Shown in pieces: positions 25,510 to 33,187 of a stretch of 39,679 nucleotides of DNA. The position numbers were made by a program, and so were the translations under genes. The DNA comes from Nitrosomonadales bacterium. Lineage in GTDB: Bacteria; Pseudomonadota; Gammaproteobacteria; Burkholderiales; Gallionellaceae. The stretch spans positions 1-39,679 of the forward strand of contig JANYJE010000038.1 of NCBI GenBank assembly GCA_025408405.1, in the 5' to 3' direction. How positions within the stretch are numbered: position 1 is the stretch's first letter; each line of letters starts with the position of its first letter. The notes under the pieces were generated by a model. That model saw nothing but the letters and a program-made list of their open reading frames with translations, was not told the DNA's origin and ran no database searches.

Positions 25510-25620
25510 TTTGTTCTCCGTTTGCAATCGGCCAGATATTGGACGGCCCGATCAATGTCCGCATCCTGCTTGCGTTAAATATCGCAGCACAGTGACCATG
25601 CGACGATATGTAATATATAA
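25506..25620 (-). pseudogene. Eroded C-terminus of a HigB/RelE-type toxin
   Basis: Immediately upstream of the antitoxin start, and overlapping it by ATGA, the frame reads KQDADIDRAVQYLADCKRRTK and then stops. This matches the usual end of HigB toxins (…GGDK-x-QDxDI-x-A…). A TAA at 25575-25577 interrupts the frame. Further upstream, TYRRMVTV-like codons resemble the preceding strand of the toxin in degraded form. The catalytic bulk is gone. It supports reading the locus as a decayed higBA pair. Confidence 0.5.
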
Positions 25621-25811
25621 ATCACAAGGCAACAACAAAAGTGCATTCGGCGGAATGCCGCATAAGAAAGGAGGCAGATTCATTTACTCCTCCAACCAGT
25701 GTAAAGCGTAAAGCCTGACACTTGCTCTTCCTCACTGCGCACCCAACCCCATGTTCAGTTGTTACCCTGTGCGAGTATGATTGCCTCGACAGCGCGGTAA
25801 AGGGGAGCGCA
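25621..25811. other. Leader region of mgtA
   Basis: These roughly 190 bases lie between the toxin remnant and mgtA. A possible -10, TATGAT, sits near 25777-25782 without a good -35. I looked for an M-box or other Mg2+-sensing leader and see none that I can support; the space before the gene is too short and unstructured for one. Confidence 0.4.
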
Positions 25812-28376
25812 ATGGTTAGTACTGACCCGCAGTTCTGGAATTTTCCGCTCGATGTGCTGCAGTCGCATCTGCAGGCAACGCCTGCCGGCTTGAGCAGGCA
25901 GCAGGCGCGTGCGCGCGCGCTGCGGTTCGGCCCCAACACGCTGCAGGTGCAGGGCGAACGCGCGCTGATCGTGCAGTATCTCAGCCATTTCAGGAGTCCG
26001 CTGGTGCTGATCTTGCTCGCGGCCAGCGCGGTGTCCGCGCTGACGGGAGAGTTCGCCGGCTTTGTGATTATCTGGGCCATCGTGCTGATGAGCGTGACGC
26101 TGGATTTTGTGCAGGAGTACCGCGCGGGCCGCGCGGCGGAACGCCTGAAGCAGGCTGTCGCGGTGCGCGCGACGGCACTGCGCGATGGTCAGCCCCAGGA
26201 AATCACGATGGTAAAACTGGTGCCGGGTGACATGGTGCTGCTGAGCGCGGGCGACCTGATGCCGGCGGATTGCCGCCTGCTGGAGGCGCGTGACTTCTTC
26301 GTTAACCAGTCGCTGCTCACCGGCGAGTCTTACCCGGTGGAGAAATTTGCGCGCGAACTGGCGGCACCGGTGGATGATCTCAGCCAGGCCGCGAACTCTG
26401 TGTTCATGGGTACCTCCGTCATCAGCGGCATGGCGCGCGCCATGGTGTGCCGCACCGGTTCCGACACTGCAGTGGGGAAGATCGCCGACACGCTGCAGGC
26501 CAAAGCGCCCCCCACCGCATTCGAGCTGGGCACAAACAGCTTCGGCATGCTGATCATGCGCCTGACCTTCATGCTGGTGCTGTTCGTGTTTCTGGTCAAC
26601 GCCGTGCTGCATCGGCCTTTCCTGGAATCATTCCTGTTTGCCATCGCGCTGGCGGTGGGACTCACGCCCGAGCTGCTGCCGATGGTGATTACGGTGACGC
26701 TGTCGCGCGGCGCCATGCGCATGGCGCAGAAGCAGGTGATCGTAAAGCAGCTTGCCGCCATTCACAATCTCGGCAGCATGGATGTGCTGTGCACCGACAA
26801 GACCGGCACCCTCACCGAGGGGCGCATCAAGCTGGAGCGCCATGTGGACGCACAGGGGCAGGACAGCGCGCAGGTGTTGCAGATGGCTTACCTCAACAGC
26901 TATTTCGAGACCGGCATCAAGAGCCCGCTGGACGATGCGATTCTCGCGCACCAGGAGATAGCCATCGACGGTTGGCACAAGATCGATGAGGTGCCCTTCG
27001 ACTTCGAGCGGCGGCGCGTCTCGGTGTTATTGGGTAAGGACGAGAAACGGGCCCTGATAGACCAGGGCGACAAGCGCCTGCTGGTGGTGAAGGGCGCGCC
27101 TGACGATATTCTCAGGCTGTCCACGCAATATGCGCTGGGCGAGAAGCAGGGCGCACAAGTGCTGGACGAAGCGGCGCGCGCGAAGATACAAACGCTGCAC
27201 GATGATCTCGAACGCGAGGGTTTTCGCGTGCTGGGCATCGCCTGGCGCCGGGTGGCGCTGGACCATCCGCATGCCGTGGTGGACGACGAGAGCGAGCTGA
27301 TCTTTGCCGGCTTTGCCGCCTTCCTCGACCCGCCCAAGGCCAGTGCTGCACAGGCCTTGAATCTGCTTGCCGCGAGCGGGGTGAGCGTGAAGATTGTCAC
27401 CGGCGATGGCGAGCTCATCACCCGCCACGTGTGCGCGCAACTGGGCATGGCGGTGACGGGCGTGGTGACCGGCAGCGAGATACAGCAACTGGATGACCAG
27501 GCGCTGGCGGTGCGGGTAAAGGCAGCCAACCTGTTGTGCCGCGTCACCCCCGCGCAGAAAAATCGCGTCATCCTGTCGCTTAAGGCACAGGGCCACACCG
27601 TGGGTTATCTGGGCGACGGCATCAACGATGCCCCTTCGCTGCATTCGGCGGATGTCGGCATTTCGGTGGATGGCGCGGTGGACGTGGCCAAGGCGGCGGC
27701 CGGCATGGTGATGCTCAAGCAGGACCTGAACGTGCTGTACGCCGGGGTGCTGGAAGGCCGCCGCACCTTCGCCAACATCATGAAATACATCATGATGGGC
27801 ACCAGCTCCAATTTCGGCAATATGTTCAGCATGGCCGGCGCCACGCTGTTTCTCGCCTTTCTGCCGATGCTGCCGGTGCAGATACTGCTCAACAACCTGC
27901 TCTACGATGTTTCGGAATTGCCCATCCCTTTGGACAAGGTCGACAACGAATATCTGGCTCACCCCAAGCACTGGGACATGAATTTCATCCGCAACTTCAT
28001 GTGGGTGGTGGGGCCGGTGAGTTCGCTGTTTGACTTCCTCACCTTCTTCATCATGCTCAAGGTTTTTTCGGCGGGAGAAGAATTGTTCCACACCGGCTGG
28101 TTTATCGAGTCCATCGCCACTCAGGTGCTGGTGATCTTCGTCATCCGCACCCGCAACAACCCCTTCATGAGCCGCCCCGGCATGGCGCTGGCGCTGACTT
28201 CTCTGGCCGTCGTGGCCGTGGCCGCAGTGCTGCCCTTTATGCCGTTCGCCGCGCATCTGGGCTTCGTCGCGCCGCCGCCGCTGTTCTACCTGATCCTGCT
28301 GGCGATGGTGCTGTGCTACCTGCTGGCGGTGGAGATGGCCAAGCGCTTTTTCTACCGGCATTACTCGGCGCGGTAA
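25812..28376 (+). CDS. mgtA: Magnesium-translocating P-type ATPase MgtA/MgtB
   Basis: This 854-residue P-type ATPase (P3B) imports Mg2+ across the inner membrane. The N-terminal region FWNFPLDVLQSHL precedes the first helices. The actuator loop has LTGES (SLLTGESYPVEK). The membrane motif GLTPELLPMVITVTLSRGA matches the PEMLPM signature of Mg2+ ATPases. The phosphorylation site is DKTGTLTEG with D329, the nucleotide domain has KGAPDDIL, and the hinge is GDGINDAPSLHSADVGISV. Six C-terminal helices end the protein. ATG 25812 with GGGGAG upstream is preferred over an in-frame start 30 codons earlier. It stands alone; kdp follows after 175 bases. Confidence 0.94.
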   Translation: MVSTDPQFWNFPLDVLQSHLQATPAGLSRQQARARALRFGPNTLQVQGERALIVQYLSHFRSPLVLILLAASAVSALTGEFAGFVIIWAIVLMSVTLDFVQEYRAGRAAERLKQAVAVRATALRDGQPQEITMVKLVPGDMVLLSAGDLMPADCRLLEARDFFVNQSLLTGESYPVEKFARELAAPVDDLSQAANSVFMGTSVISGMARAMVCRTGSDTAVGKIADTLQAKAPPTAFELGTNSFGMLIMRLTFMLVLFVFLVNAVLHRPFLESFLFAIALAVGLTPELLPMVITVTLSRGAMRMAQKQVIVKQLAAIHNLGSMDVLCTDKTGTLTEGRIKLERHVDAQGQDSAQVLQMAYLNSYFETGIKSPLDDAILAHQEIAIDGWHKIDEVPFDFERRRVSVLLGKDEKRALIDQGDKRLLVVKGAPDDILRLSTQYALGEKQGAQVLDEAARAKIQTLHDDLEREGFRVLGIAWRRVALDHPHAVVDDESELIFAGFAAFLDPPKASAAQALNLLAASGVSVKIVTGDGELITRHVCAQLGMAVTGVVTGSEIQQLDDQALAVRVKAANLLCRVTPAQKNRVILSLKAQGHTVGYLGDGINDAPSLHSADVGISVDGAVDVAKAAAGMVMLKQDLNVLYAGVLEGRRTFANIMKYIMMGTSSNFGNMFSMAGATLFLAFLPMLPVQILLNNLLYDVSELPIPLDKVDNEYLAHPKHWDMNFIRNFMWVVGPVSSLFDFLTFFIMLKVFSAGEELFHTGWFIESIATQVLVIFVIRTRNNPFMSRPGMALALTSLAVVAVAAVLPFMPFAAHLGFVAPPPLFYLILLAMVLCYLLAVEMAKRFFYRHYSAR

Positions 28377-28423
28377 AGGCGAGATGAAAGACTGGCTCAG
28401 GCTGATTTTCTCCAGTCCGCCGG

Positions 28424-28457
28424 CGCTTATTTTTATATAACGCTTATTTTTATATAA
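28424..28457 (+). repeat. Perfect 17-bp tandem duplication upstream of kdp
   Basis: CGCTTATTTTTATATAA occurs twice head to tail (28424-28440 and 28441-28457) without a mismatch. The second copy supplies the first half of the KdpE box at 28449-28465. Confidence 0.95.
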
Positions 28458-28513
28458 ATTTTACAACCAATCCCCCACATTTTTCATAATCTTTAACTTT
28501 GTTTACCTATGAT
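28449..28513 (+). promoter_or_regulatory. KdpE box and promoter of the kdp operon
   Basis: TTTATA-N5-TTTACA (28449-28465) is exactly the arrangement of the E. coli KdpE binding site. A -10 candidate, TATGAT (28508-28513), would place the start near 28520, putting the box at about -71 to -55, the footprint known for E. coli. The hexamer 17 bases before the -10 is poor (CATAAT), as expected for an activator-dependent promoter. The regulator KdpE is encoded at the operon's end, so the loop is autoregulatory under low K+ or osmotic stress. Confidence 0.7.
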
Positions 28514-28550
28514 GCCTGGTGTTCGACTCACCTAAATATTGGAGGTAAAC

Positions 28551-28643
28551 ATGGATATCTACTATCTCGCAGGCATAGCCCTGTTCTTTGTCATGATGGC
28601 GGGACTTGCCATCGGTTGTAAGCGACTGGGAGGCACCCAATGA
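28551..28643 (+). CDS. 30-residue membrane miniprotein leading the kdp operon
   Basis: ATG 28551 follows a strong GGAGG. The frame encodes [20 protein letters not shown] followed by [10 protein letters not shown]: one transmembrane helix and a short basic tail with a Cys. Its stop overlaps the kdpF start (ATGA). Similar tiny proteins with GLAxGCxRLG endings lie before kdpF in many proteobacteria and are usually unannotated. A role in assembling or tuning KdpFABC is plausible from position only. Confidence 0.7.
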   Translation: MDIYYLAGIALFFVMMAGLAIGCKRLGGTQ

Positions 28644-28732
28644 GCATTTTTCACATCGTCAGCGCTGTCATCGCGGTCGCGCTGCTCATCTATCTGATCG
28701 CGGCACTGCTCAATCCGGAGGATTTTTCATGA
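28640..28732 (+). CDS. kdpF: Potassium-transporting ATPase subunit KdpF
   Basis: This 30-residue single-helix peptide (starts [20 protein letters not shown], ends NPEDFS) matches KdpF, which stabilises the KdpABC complex in the membrane. The characteristic LLNPE(D)F ending is present. It overlaps the upstream miniprotein and kdpA by ATGA junctions, so translation is coupled. Confidence 0.92.
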   Translation: MSIFHIVSAVIAVALLIYLIAALLNPEDFS

Positions 28733-30516
28733 ACAACCATGCCTGGCTTATGTTGGGGCTCTACCTGACGATTCTGTTGCTAACCGTTAAACCGCTGGGC
28801 AGCTATATTGCCGACGTGATGGAGGGGCGCGGTTTCGCGCCGCGACTCGGTGGCGGGTTTGAAGCGCTGCTGTATCGCCTGTGCGGCATCCGCAAGGATG
28901 AAGAAATGGGCTGGCTCAAATATGTCTTTGCCATTTTGATCTTCAATGTCCTCGGCGTGTTGGCCGTGTATGCCCTGCAGCGCCTGCAAGTTTGGCTGCC
29001 GTTGAATCCGCAGTCCATGGCCAATGTCAGCGCGGACTCATCCTTCAATACCGCCATCAGCTTTGCCACCAACACCAACTGGCAGGGCTACGCCGGCGAG
29101 TCAAGCATGAGTTATCTGACCCAGATGCTGGGGCTGACGGTACAGAATTTCTTCTCGGCTGCCACCGGCATCGTCGTCGTCATCGCGCTGATTCGCGGTT
29201 TCGCACGCCACACCGCCAAGACCATCGGCAATGCCTGGGTCGATCTCACGCGCATTACGCTGTATGTTCTGCTGCCGATGTCTCTGGTCTTCGCAATTTT
29301 CCTGGTGGGGCAGGGGGTGATCCAGAATTTCGACGGCTATAAGGATGTCACAACCATCGAAGTCACAAAGTACGACAATCCGAAAGTTGACGCCGCCGGA
29401 CAGCCGCTCAAGGACGAGAAAGGCAACGCTGTCACCGCGCCCGCGACTACGCAGACACAGACACTGGCGATGGGTCCGGTTGCTTCACAGGAAGCCATCA
29501 AGATGCTAGGCACCAATGGTGGCGGCTTCTTCAACGCCAACTCGGCGCATCCCTACGAGAACCCGACGCCACTCGCCAACTTCTTGCAGATGCTGGCCAT
29601 CTTCCTGATCCCGGCGGCACTGTGCTTTACCTTCGGTCGCATGGTCGGCGATACGCGTCAGGGCTGGGCTGTACTCGCCGCCATGACGCTGATGTTTGTC
29701 GTGATGGCCGTCGCTGCAATGTATTTCGAGCAGCAGGGCAATCCACAGCTGGGCAAGCTCGGTGTGGACATGGCGGGCGGCAATATGGAAGGTAAGGAAG
29801 CGCGCTTTGGTATTACCGATTCGGGGCTCTTCGCGACCATCACCACATTGGCTTCCTGCGGTGCGGTCAACGCCATGCACGATTCCTTCATGCCGCTGGG
29901 CGGCCTGGTGCCGCTCACCAGCATGATGTTGGGCGAAGTGGTGTTCGGCGGTGTCGGCAGCGGACTGTATGGCATGCTGGTATTCGCGATCATGGCGGTG
30001 TTCATCGCGGGACTCATGATCGGCCGCACACCTGAATACCTGGGCAAAAAGATTGAGGCTTACGAGATGAAGATGGTGTCCATTGCCATTCTCGTCACGC
30101 CATTGCTGGTGCTGCTCGGCACCGCCGTGGCCGTGATGGTGGCGGACGGCATTGCCGGTATCGCCAACCCGGGCGCACACGGTTTTTCGGAAATCCTTTA
30201 TGCCTTTACTTCGGCTGCCAATAACAACGGCAGCGCCTTCGCCGGGCTCTCGGCCAACACGCCGTTCTACAATATCATGACCGCCATTGCCATGTGGTTC
30301 GGCCGCTTTGGCGTCATCGTGGCGGTGCTGGCCCTGGCCGGTGGACTGGCGGCGAAGAAGCGCATTGCCGTTAGCGCCGGCACGATGCCGACGCACGGAG
30401 CGCTGTTCGTCACACTGCTGATCGGCACGGTGTTGCTGGTGGGCGCCCTGAATTATGTTCCTGCGCTCGCGCTCGGCCCGGTGATCGAGCATCTCGTGCT
30501 GTTCACCACTCATTGA
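28729..30516 (+). CDS. kdpA: Potassium-transporting ATPase channel subunit KdpA
   Basis: This 595-residue channel-like subunit binds and passes K+. It contains selectivity-filter-type loops such as [40 protein letters not shown] and [14 protein letters not shown], and about ten helices, as in the superfamily of K+ transporters. It is about 40 residues longer than E. coli KdpA, mostly through an extra segment rich in Thr, Gln and Lys (residues about 205-245, before [11 protein letters not shown]). The start at 28729 overlaps kdpF. It is the third gene of kdp. Confidence 0.96.
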   Translation: MNNHAWLMLGLYLTILLLTVKPLGSYIADVMEGRGFAPRLGGGFEALLYRLCGIRKDEEMGWLKYVFAILIFNVLGVLAVYALQRLQVWLPLNPQSMANVSADSSFNTAISFATNTNWQGYAGESSMSYLTQMLGLTVQNFFSAATGIVVVIALIRGFARHTAKTIGNAWVDLTRITLYVLLPMSLVFAIFLVGQGVIQNFDGYKDVTTIEVTKYDNPKVDAAGQPLKDEKGNAVTAPATTQTQTLAMGPVASQEAIKMLGTNGGGFFNANSAHPYENPTPLANFLQMLAIFLIPAALCFTFGRMVGDTRQGWAVLAAMTLMFVVMAVAAMYFEQQGNPQLGKLGVDMAGGNMEGKEARFGITDSGLFATITTLASCGAVNAMHDSFMPLGGLVPLTSMMLGEVVFGGVGSGLYGMLVFAIMAVFIAGLMIGRTPEYLGKKIEAYEMKMVSIAILVTPLLVLLGTAVAVMVADGIAGIANPGAHGFSEILYAFTSAANNNGSAFAGLSANTPFYNIMTAIAMWFGRFGVIVAVLALAGGLAAKKRIAVSAGTMPTHGALFVTLLIGTVLLVGALNYVPALALGPVIEHLVLFTTH

Positions 30517-30532
30517 GCTCAAGGAGAAAATG

Positions 30533-32599
30533 ATGACTCACAAGAAACTTACAATGTTCGCCCCGGTATTGGTAAAGCCGGCCGTTCTGGACGCTTTCAA
30601 GAAGCTCGACCCGCGCGTGCAGTGGCGCAACCCGGTGATGTTCGTCGTGTATGTTGGCAGCCTGTTGACGACTGCACTGTGGATGCAGGCGCTGGGCGGT
30701 GCCGGGGAAGCTCCGGCGGGCTTCATTCTCGCTGTGGCCATGTGGCTGTGGTTCACGGTGCTGTTCGCCAACTTTGCCGAAGCGCTGGCTGAAGGACGCA
30801 GCAAGGCGCAGGCAGCTTCCTTGCGCGGTTTGAAAAAAGAGACATTTGCAAAAAGGTTGAAAGAACCCAATGCCGAGGCCGAATGGAGCTCCATCCCGGC
30901 TACCGAGCTGCGCAAGGGTGATGTGGTGATCGTGTATGTCGGCGAAACCATTCCCGCCGACGGCGAGGTGATCGAGGGTGTGGCCTCGGTGGACGAGTCC
31001 GCCATTACCGGTGAATCGGCACCGGTGATTCGCGAATCAGGCGGCGATTTCTCCGCCGTCACGGGCGGCACGCGTGTGCTGTCCGACTGGATCATAGTGT
31101 GCGTGACGGTGAATCCCGGCGAGACCTTCGTCGATCGCATGATCGCCATGGTCGAAAATGCGAAGCGCCAGAAGACGCCGAACGAGATTGCGCTGACCAT
31201 ATTGCTGGTGGCGCTGACCATTGTCTTTCTGACCGTCACGGTGACGCTGTTGCCCTACTCGATGTTCAGTGTTGCCGTGGCGAATGCGGGAACACCCGTC
31301 AGCATCACTGTGCTTATCGCTCTGCTGGTATGCCTGATTCCGACCACCATCGCCGGGCTGCTTTCCGCCATCGGCGTGGCTGGCATGAGCCGCATGATGC
31401 AGGCTAACGTCATCGCAACGAGCGGCCGTGCTGTGGAAGCGGCGGGTGATGTCGACGTGCTCTTGCTGGACAAGACCGGCACCATCACCCTCGGTAACCG
31501 CCAGGCTGCGGCCTTCCTCCCGGTGGAAAGGGTGACAGAAGCAGAGCTCGCAGATACCGCCCAGCTTGCGTCGCTGGCCGACGAAACGCCGGAAGGGCGC
31601 AGTATCGTTGTGCTCGCCAAGCAGAAGTTTAATCTGCGCGAGCGCGACATCCATGCGCTCAACGCCAGCTTCGTACATTTCTCCGCCCATACGCGCATGA
31701 GCGGCGTCGATCTCGGCGACAGGCAAATCCGCAAGGGTGCAGCCGAAGCTATCCGTCGTCATGTCGAGTTGCTCGGTGGCAGCTTTCCCATGTCGGTGTC
31801 GGCAACTGTCGACGAAGTGGCGCGCCGTGGCAGTACGCCACTGGTGGTGGCCGACGGCGCGAAAGTGCTCGGCGTCATCGAACTCAAGGACATCGTCAAG
31901 GGCGGCATCAAGGAACGGTTTGCGGAATTGCGCCGTATGGGCATCAAGACGGTGATGATTACCGGCGACAACCGCATCACGGCGGCTGCCATTGCTGCCG
32001 AGGCGGGTGTCGACGACTTCCTCGCCGAAGCCACGCCGGAAGCCAAACTGGCGCTGATCCGCCAGCATCAGGCGGAGGGACGGCTGGTGGCGATGACCGG
32101 CGACGGTACCAACGATGCCCCTGCGCTGGCGCAAGCCGATGTGGCAGTGGCGATGAATACCGGCACCCAGGCGGCGAAGGAGGCAGGCAACATGGTCGAC
32201 CTCGACTCCAACCCGACCAAGCTGATCGAAATCGTCGAGACCGGCAAACAAATGTTAATGACGCGCGGCTCGCTCACCACTTTTAGCATCGCCAACGACG
32301 TTGCCAAGTATTTCGCCATCATCCCGGCGGCATTTGTCACGACCTACCCGCAGCTGGGGGCGCTCAACATCATGGGATTGGCGAGCCCGGCATCGGCCAT
32401 TCTCGCGGCGGTAATCTTCAATGCGCTCATCATCATGTTCCTGATTCCGCTGGCACTGAAGGGCGTCAAGTACCGGCCCCAGGGTGCGGCCATGCTGTTG
32501 CGCCGCAACCTGCTAATTTACGGCTTGGGTGGCCTCGTCGTGCCATTCATCGGCATCAAGCTGATAGACCTGATCATTGCCTCTGCCGGCCTGGTCTGA
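30533..32599 (+). CDS. kdpB: Potassium-transporting P-type ATPase catalytic subunit KdpB
   Basis: This is a 688-residue P1A-type ATPase. Key motifs are [13 protein letters not shown] in the actuator domain, the Kdp-specific [19 protein letters not shown], the phosphorylation site [13 protein letters not shown] (D313), nucleotide-domain [11 protein letters not shown] and [20 protein letters not shown]. It hydrolyses ATP to drive K+ uptake through KdpA. Two adjacent ATGs exist (30530 and 30533); the second is better spaced from AAGGAG. It is 16 bases after kdpA. Confidence 0.96.
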   Translation: MTHKKLTMFAPVLVKPAVLDAFKKLDPRVQWRNPVMFVVYVGSLLTTALWMQALGGAGEAPAGFILAVAMWLWFTVLFANFAEALAEGRSKAQAASLRGLKKETFAKRLKEPNAEAEWSSIPATELRKGDVVIVYVGETIPADGEVIEGVASVDESAITGESAPVIRESGGDFSAVTGGTRVLSDWIIVCVTVNPGETFVDRMIAMVENAKRQKTPNEIALTILLVALTIVFLTVTVTLLPYSMFSVAVANAGTPVSITVLIALLVCLIPTTIAGLLSAIGVAGMSRMMQANVIATSGRAVEAAGDVDVLLLDKTGTITLGNRQAAAFLPVERVTEAELADTAQLASLADETPEGRSIVVLAKQKFNLRERDIHALNASFVHFSAHTRMSGVDLGDRQIRKGAAEAIRRHVELLGGSFPMSVSATVDEVARRGSTPLVVADGAKVLGVIELKDIVKGGIKERFAELRRMGIKTVMITGDNRITAAAIAAEAGVDDFLAEATPEAKLALIRQHQAEGRLVAMTGDGTNDAPALAQADVAVAMNTGTQAAKEAGNMVDLDSNPTKLIEIVETGKQMLMTRGSLTTFSIANDVAKYFAIIPAAFVTTYPQLGALNIMGLASPASAILAAVIFNALIIMFLIPLALKGVKYRPQGAAMLLRRNLLIYGLGGLVVPFIGIKLIDLIIASAGLV

Positions 32600-32613
32600 A
32601 CAAGGAGAAACTC

Positions 32614-33186
32614 ATGAACAACCTATTGCGTCCCGCTATCTCGCTCTTTGTACTGCTCTCTGTGATGACGGGTATTGTCTATCCTCTGGTGGTGACCGGC
32701 ATCGCCCAAGTCACCTTTCCGGAGCAGGCAGGCGGCAGCCTGATCGTCAAGGACGGCAAGCCGATAGGCTCCGCCCTCATCGGGCAGAGCTTCACCGACC
32801 CGAAGTATTTCTGGGGGCGTCCTTCCGCCACTTCACCGCAGTCCTACAACGCCGCAGCTTCCAGTGGTTCCAACCAGGGGCCGCTGAATCCTGCACTGAC
32901 CGATGCGGTCAAGGGGCGGGTCGATGCCCTGAAGGCGGCCGACCCGACCAACAATAATCCGATTCCGGCCGATCTGGTTACTGCATCGGCAAGTGGCCTT
33001 GATCCGCACATCAGCCCGGTTGCCGCAGCGTACCAAATCGCTCGTGTTGCCAAGACGCGCGGATTACCTCTGGAAAGATTGACCGCTCTGATCGCACAGC
33101 ATACGCAAGGCCGTCAATGGGGTGTTTTTGGCGAGCCTCGCGTTAATGTGCTAAAACTTAACCTTGCACTGGACAGCATGCGCTGA
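32614..33186 (+). CDS. kdpC: Potassium-transporting ATPase subunit KdpC
   Basis: This 190-residue subunit has one N-terminal helix (about 8-30) and a periplasmic domain with KdpC signatures: [48 protein letters not shown] and [16 protein letters not shown]. KdpC assists K+ binding and complex stability. An AAGGAG site lies seven bases before the ATG. Length equals the E. coli protein (190). Confidence 0.96.
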   Translation: MNNLLRPAISLFVLLSVMTGIVYPLVVTGIAQVTFPEQAGGSLIVKDGKPIGSALIGQSFTDPKYFWGRPSATSPQSYNAAASSGSNQGPLNPALTDAVKGRVDALKAADPTNNNPIPADLVTASASGLDPHISPVAAAYQIARVAKTRGLPLERLTALIAQHTQGRQWGVFGEPRVNVLKLNLALDSMR

Positions 33187-33187
33187 C

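Noticed and set aside
25621-25811. Possible Mg2+ riboswitch upstream of mgtA
   Set aside because: I could not find M-box motifs, stable stems or an attenuator. The region is short and partly overlaps the toxin remnant.
27027-28361. A 444-codon minus-strand open frame opposite mgtA
   Set aside because: It has low-complexity His/Gln/Arg composition and no start signal, and the plus strand encodes a fully motif-supported P-type ATPase.
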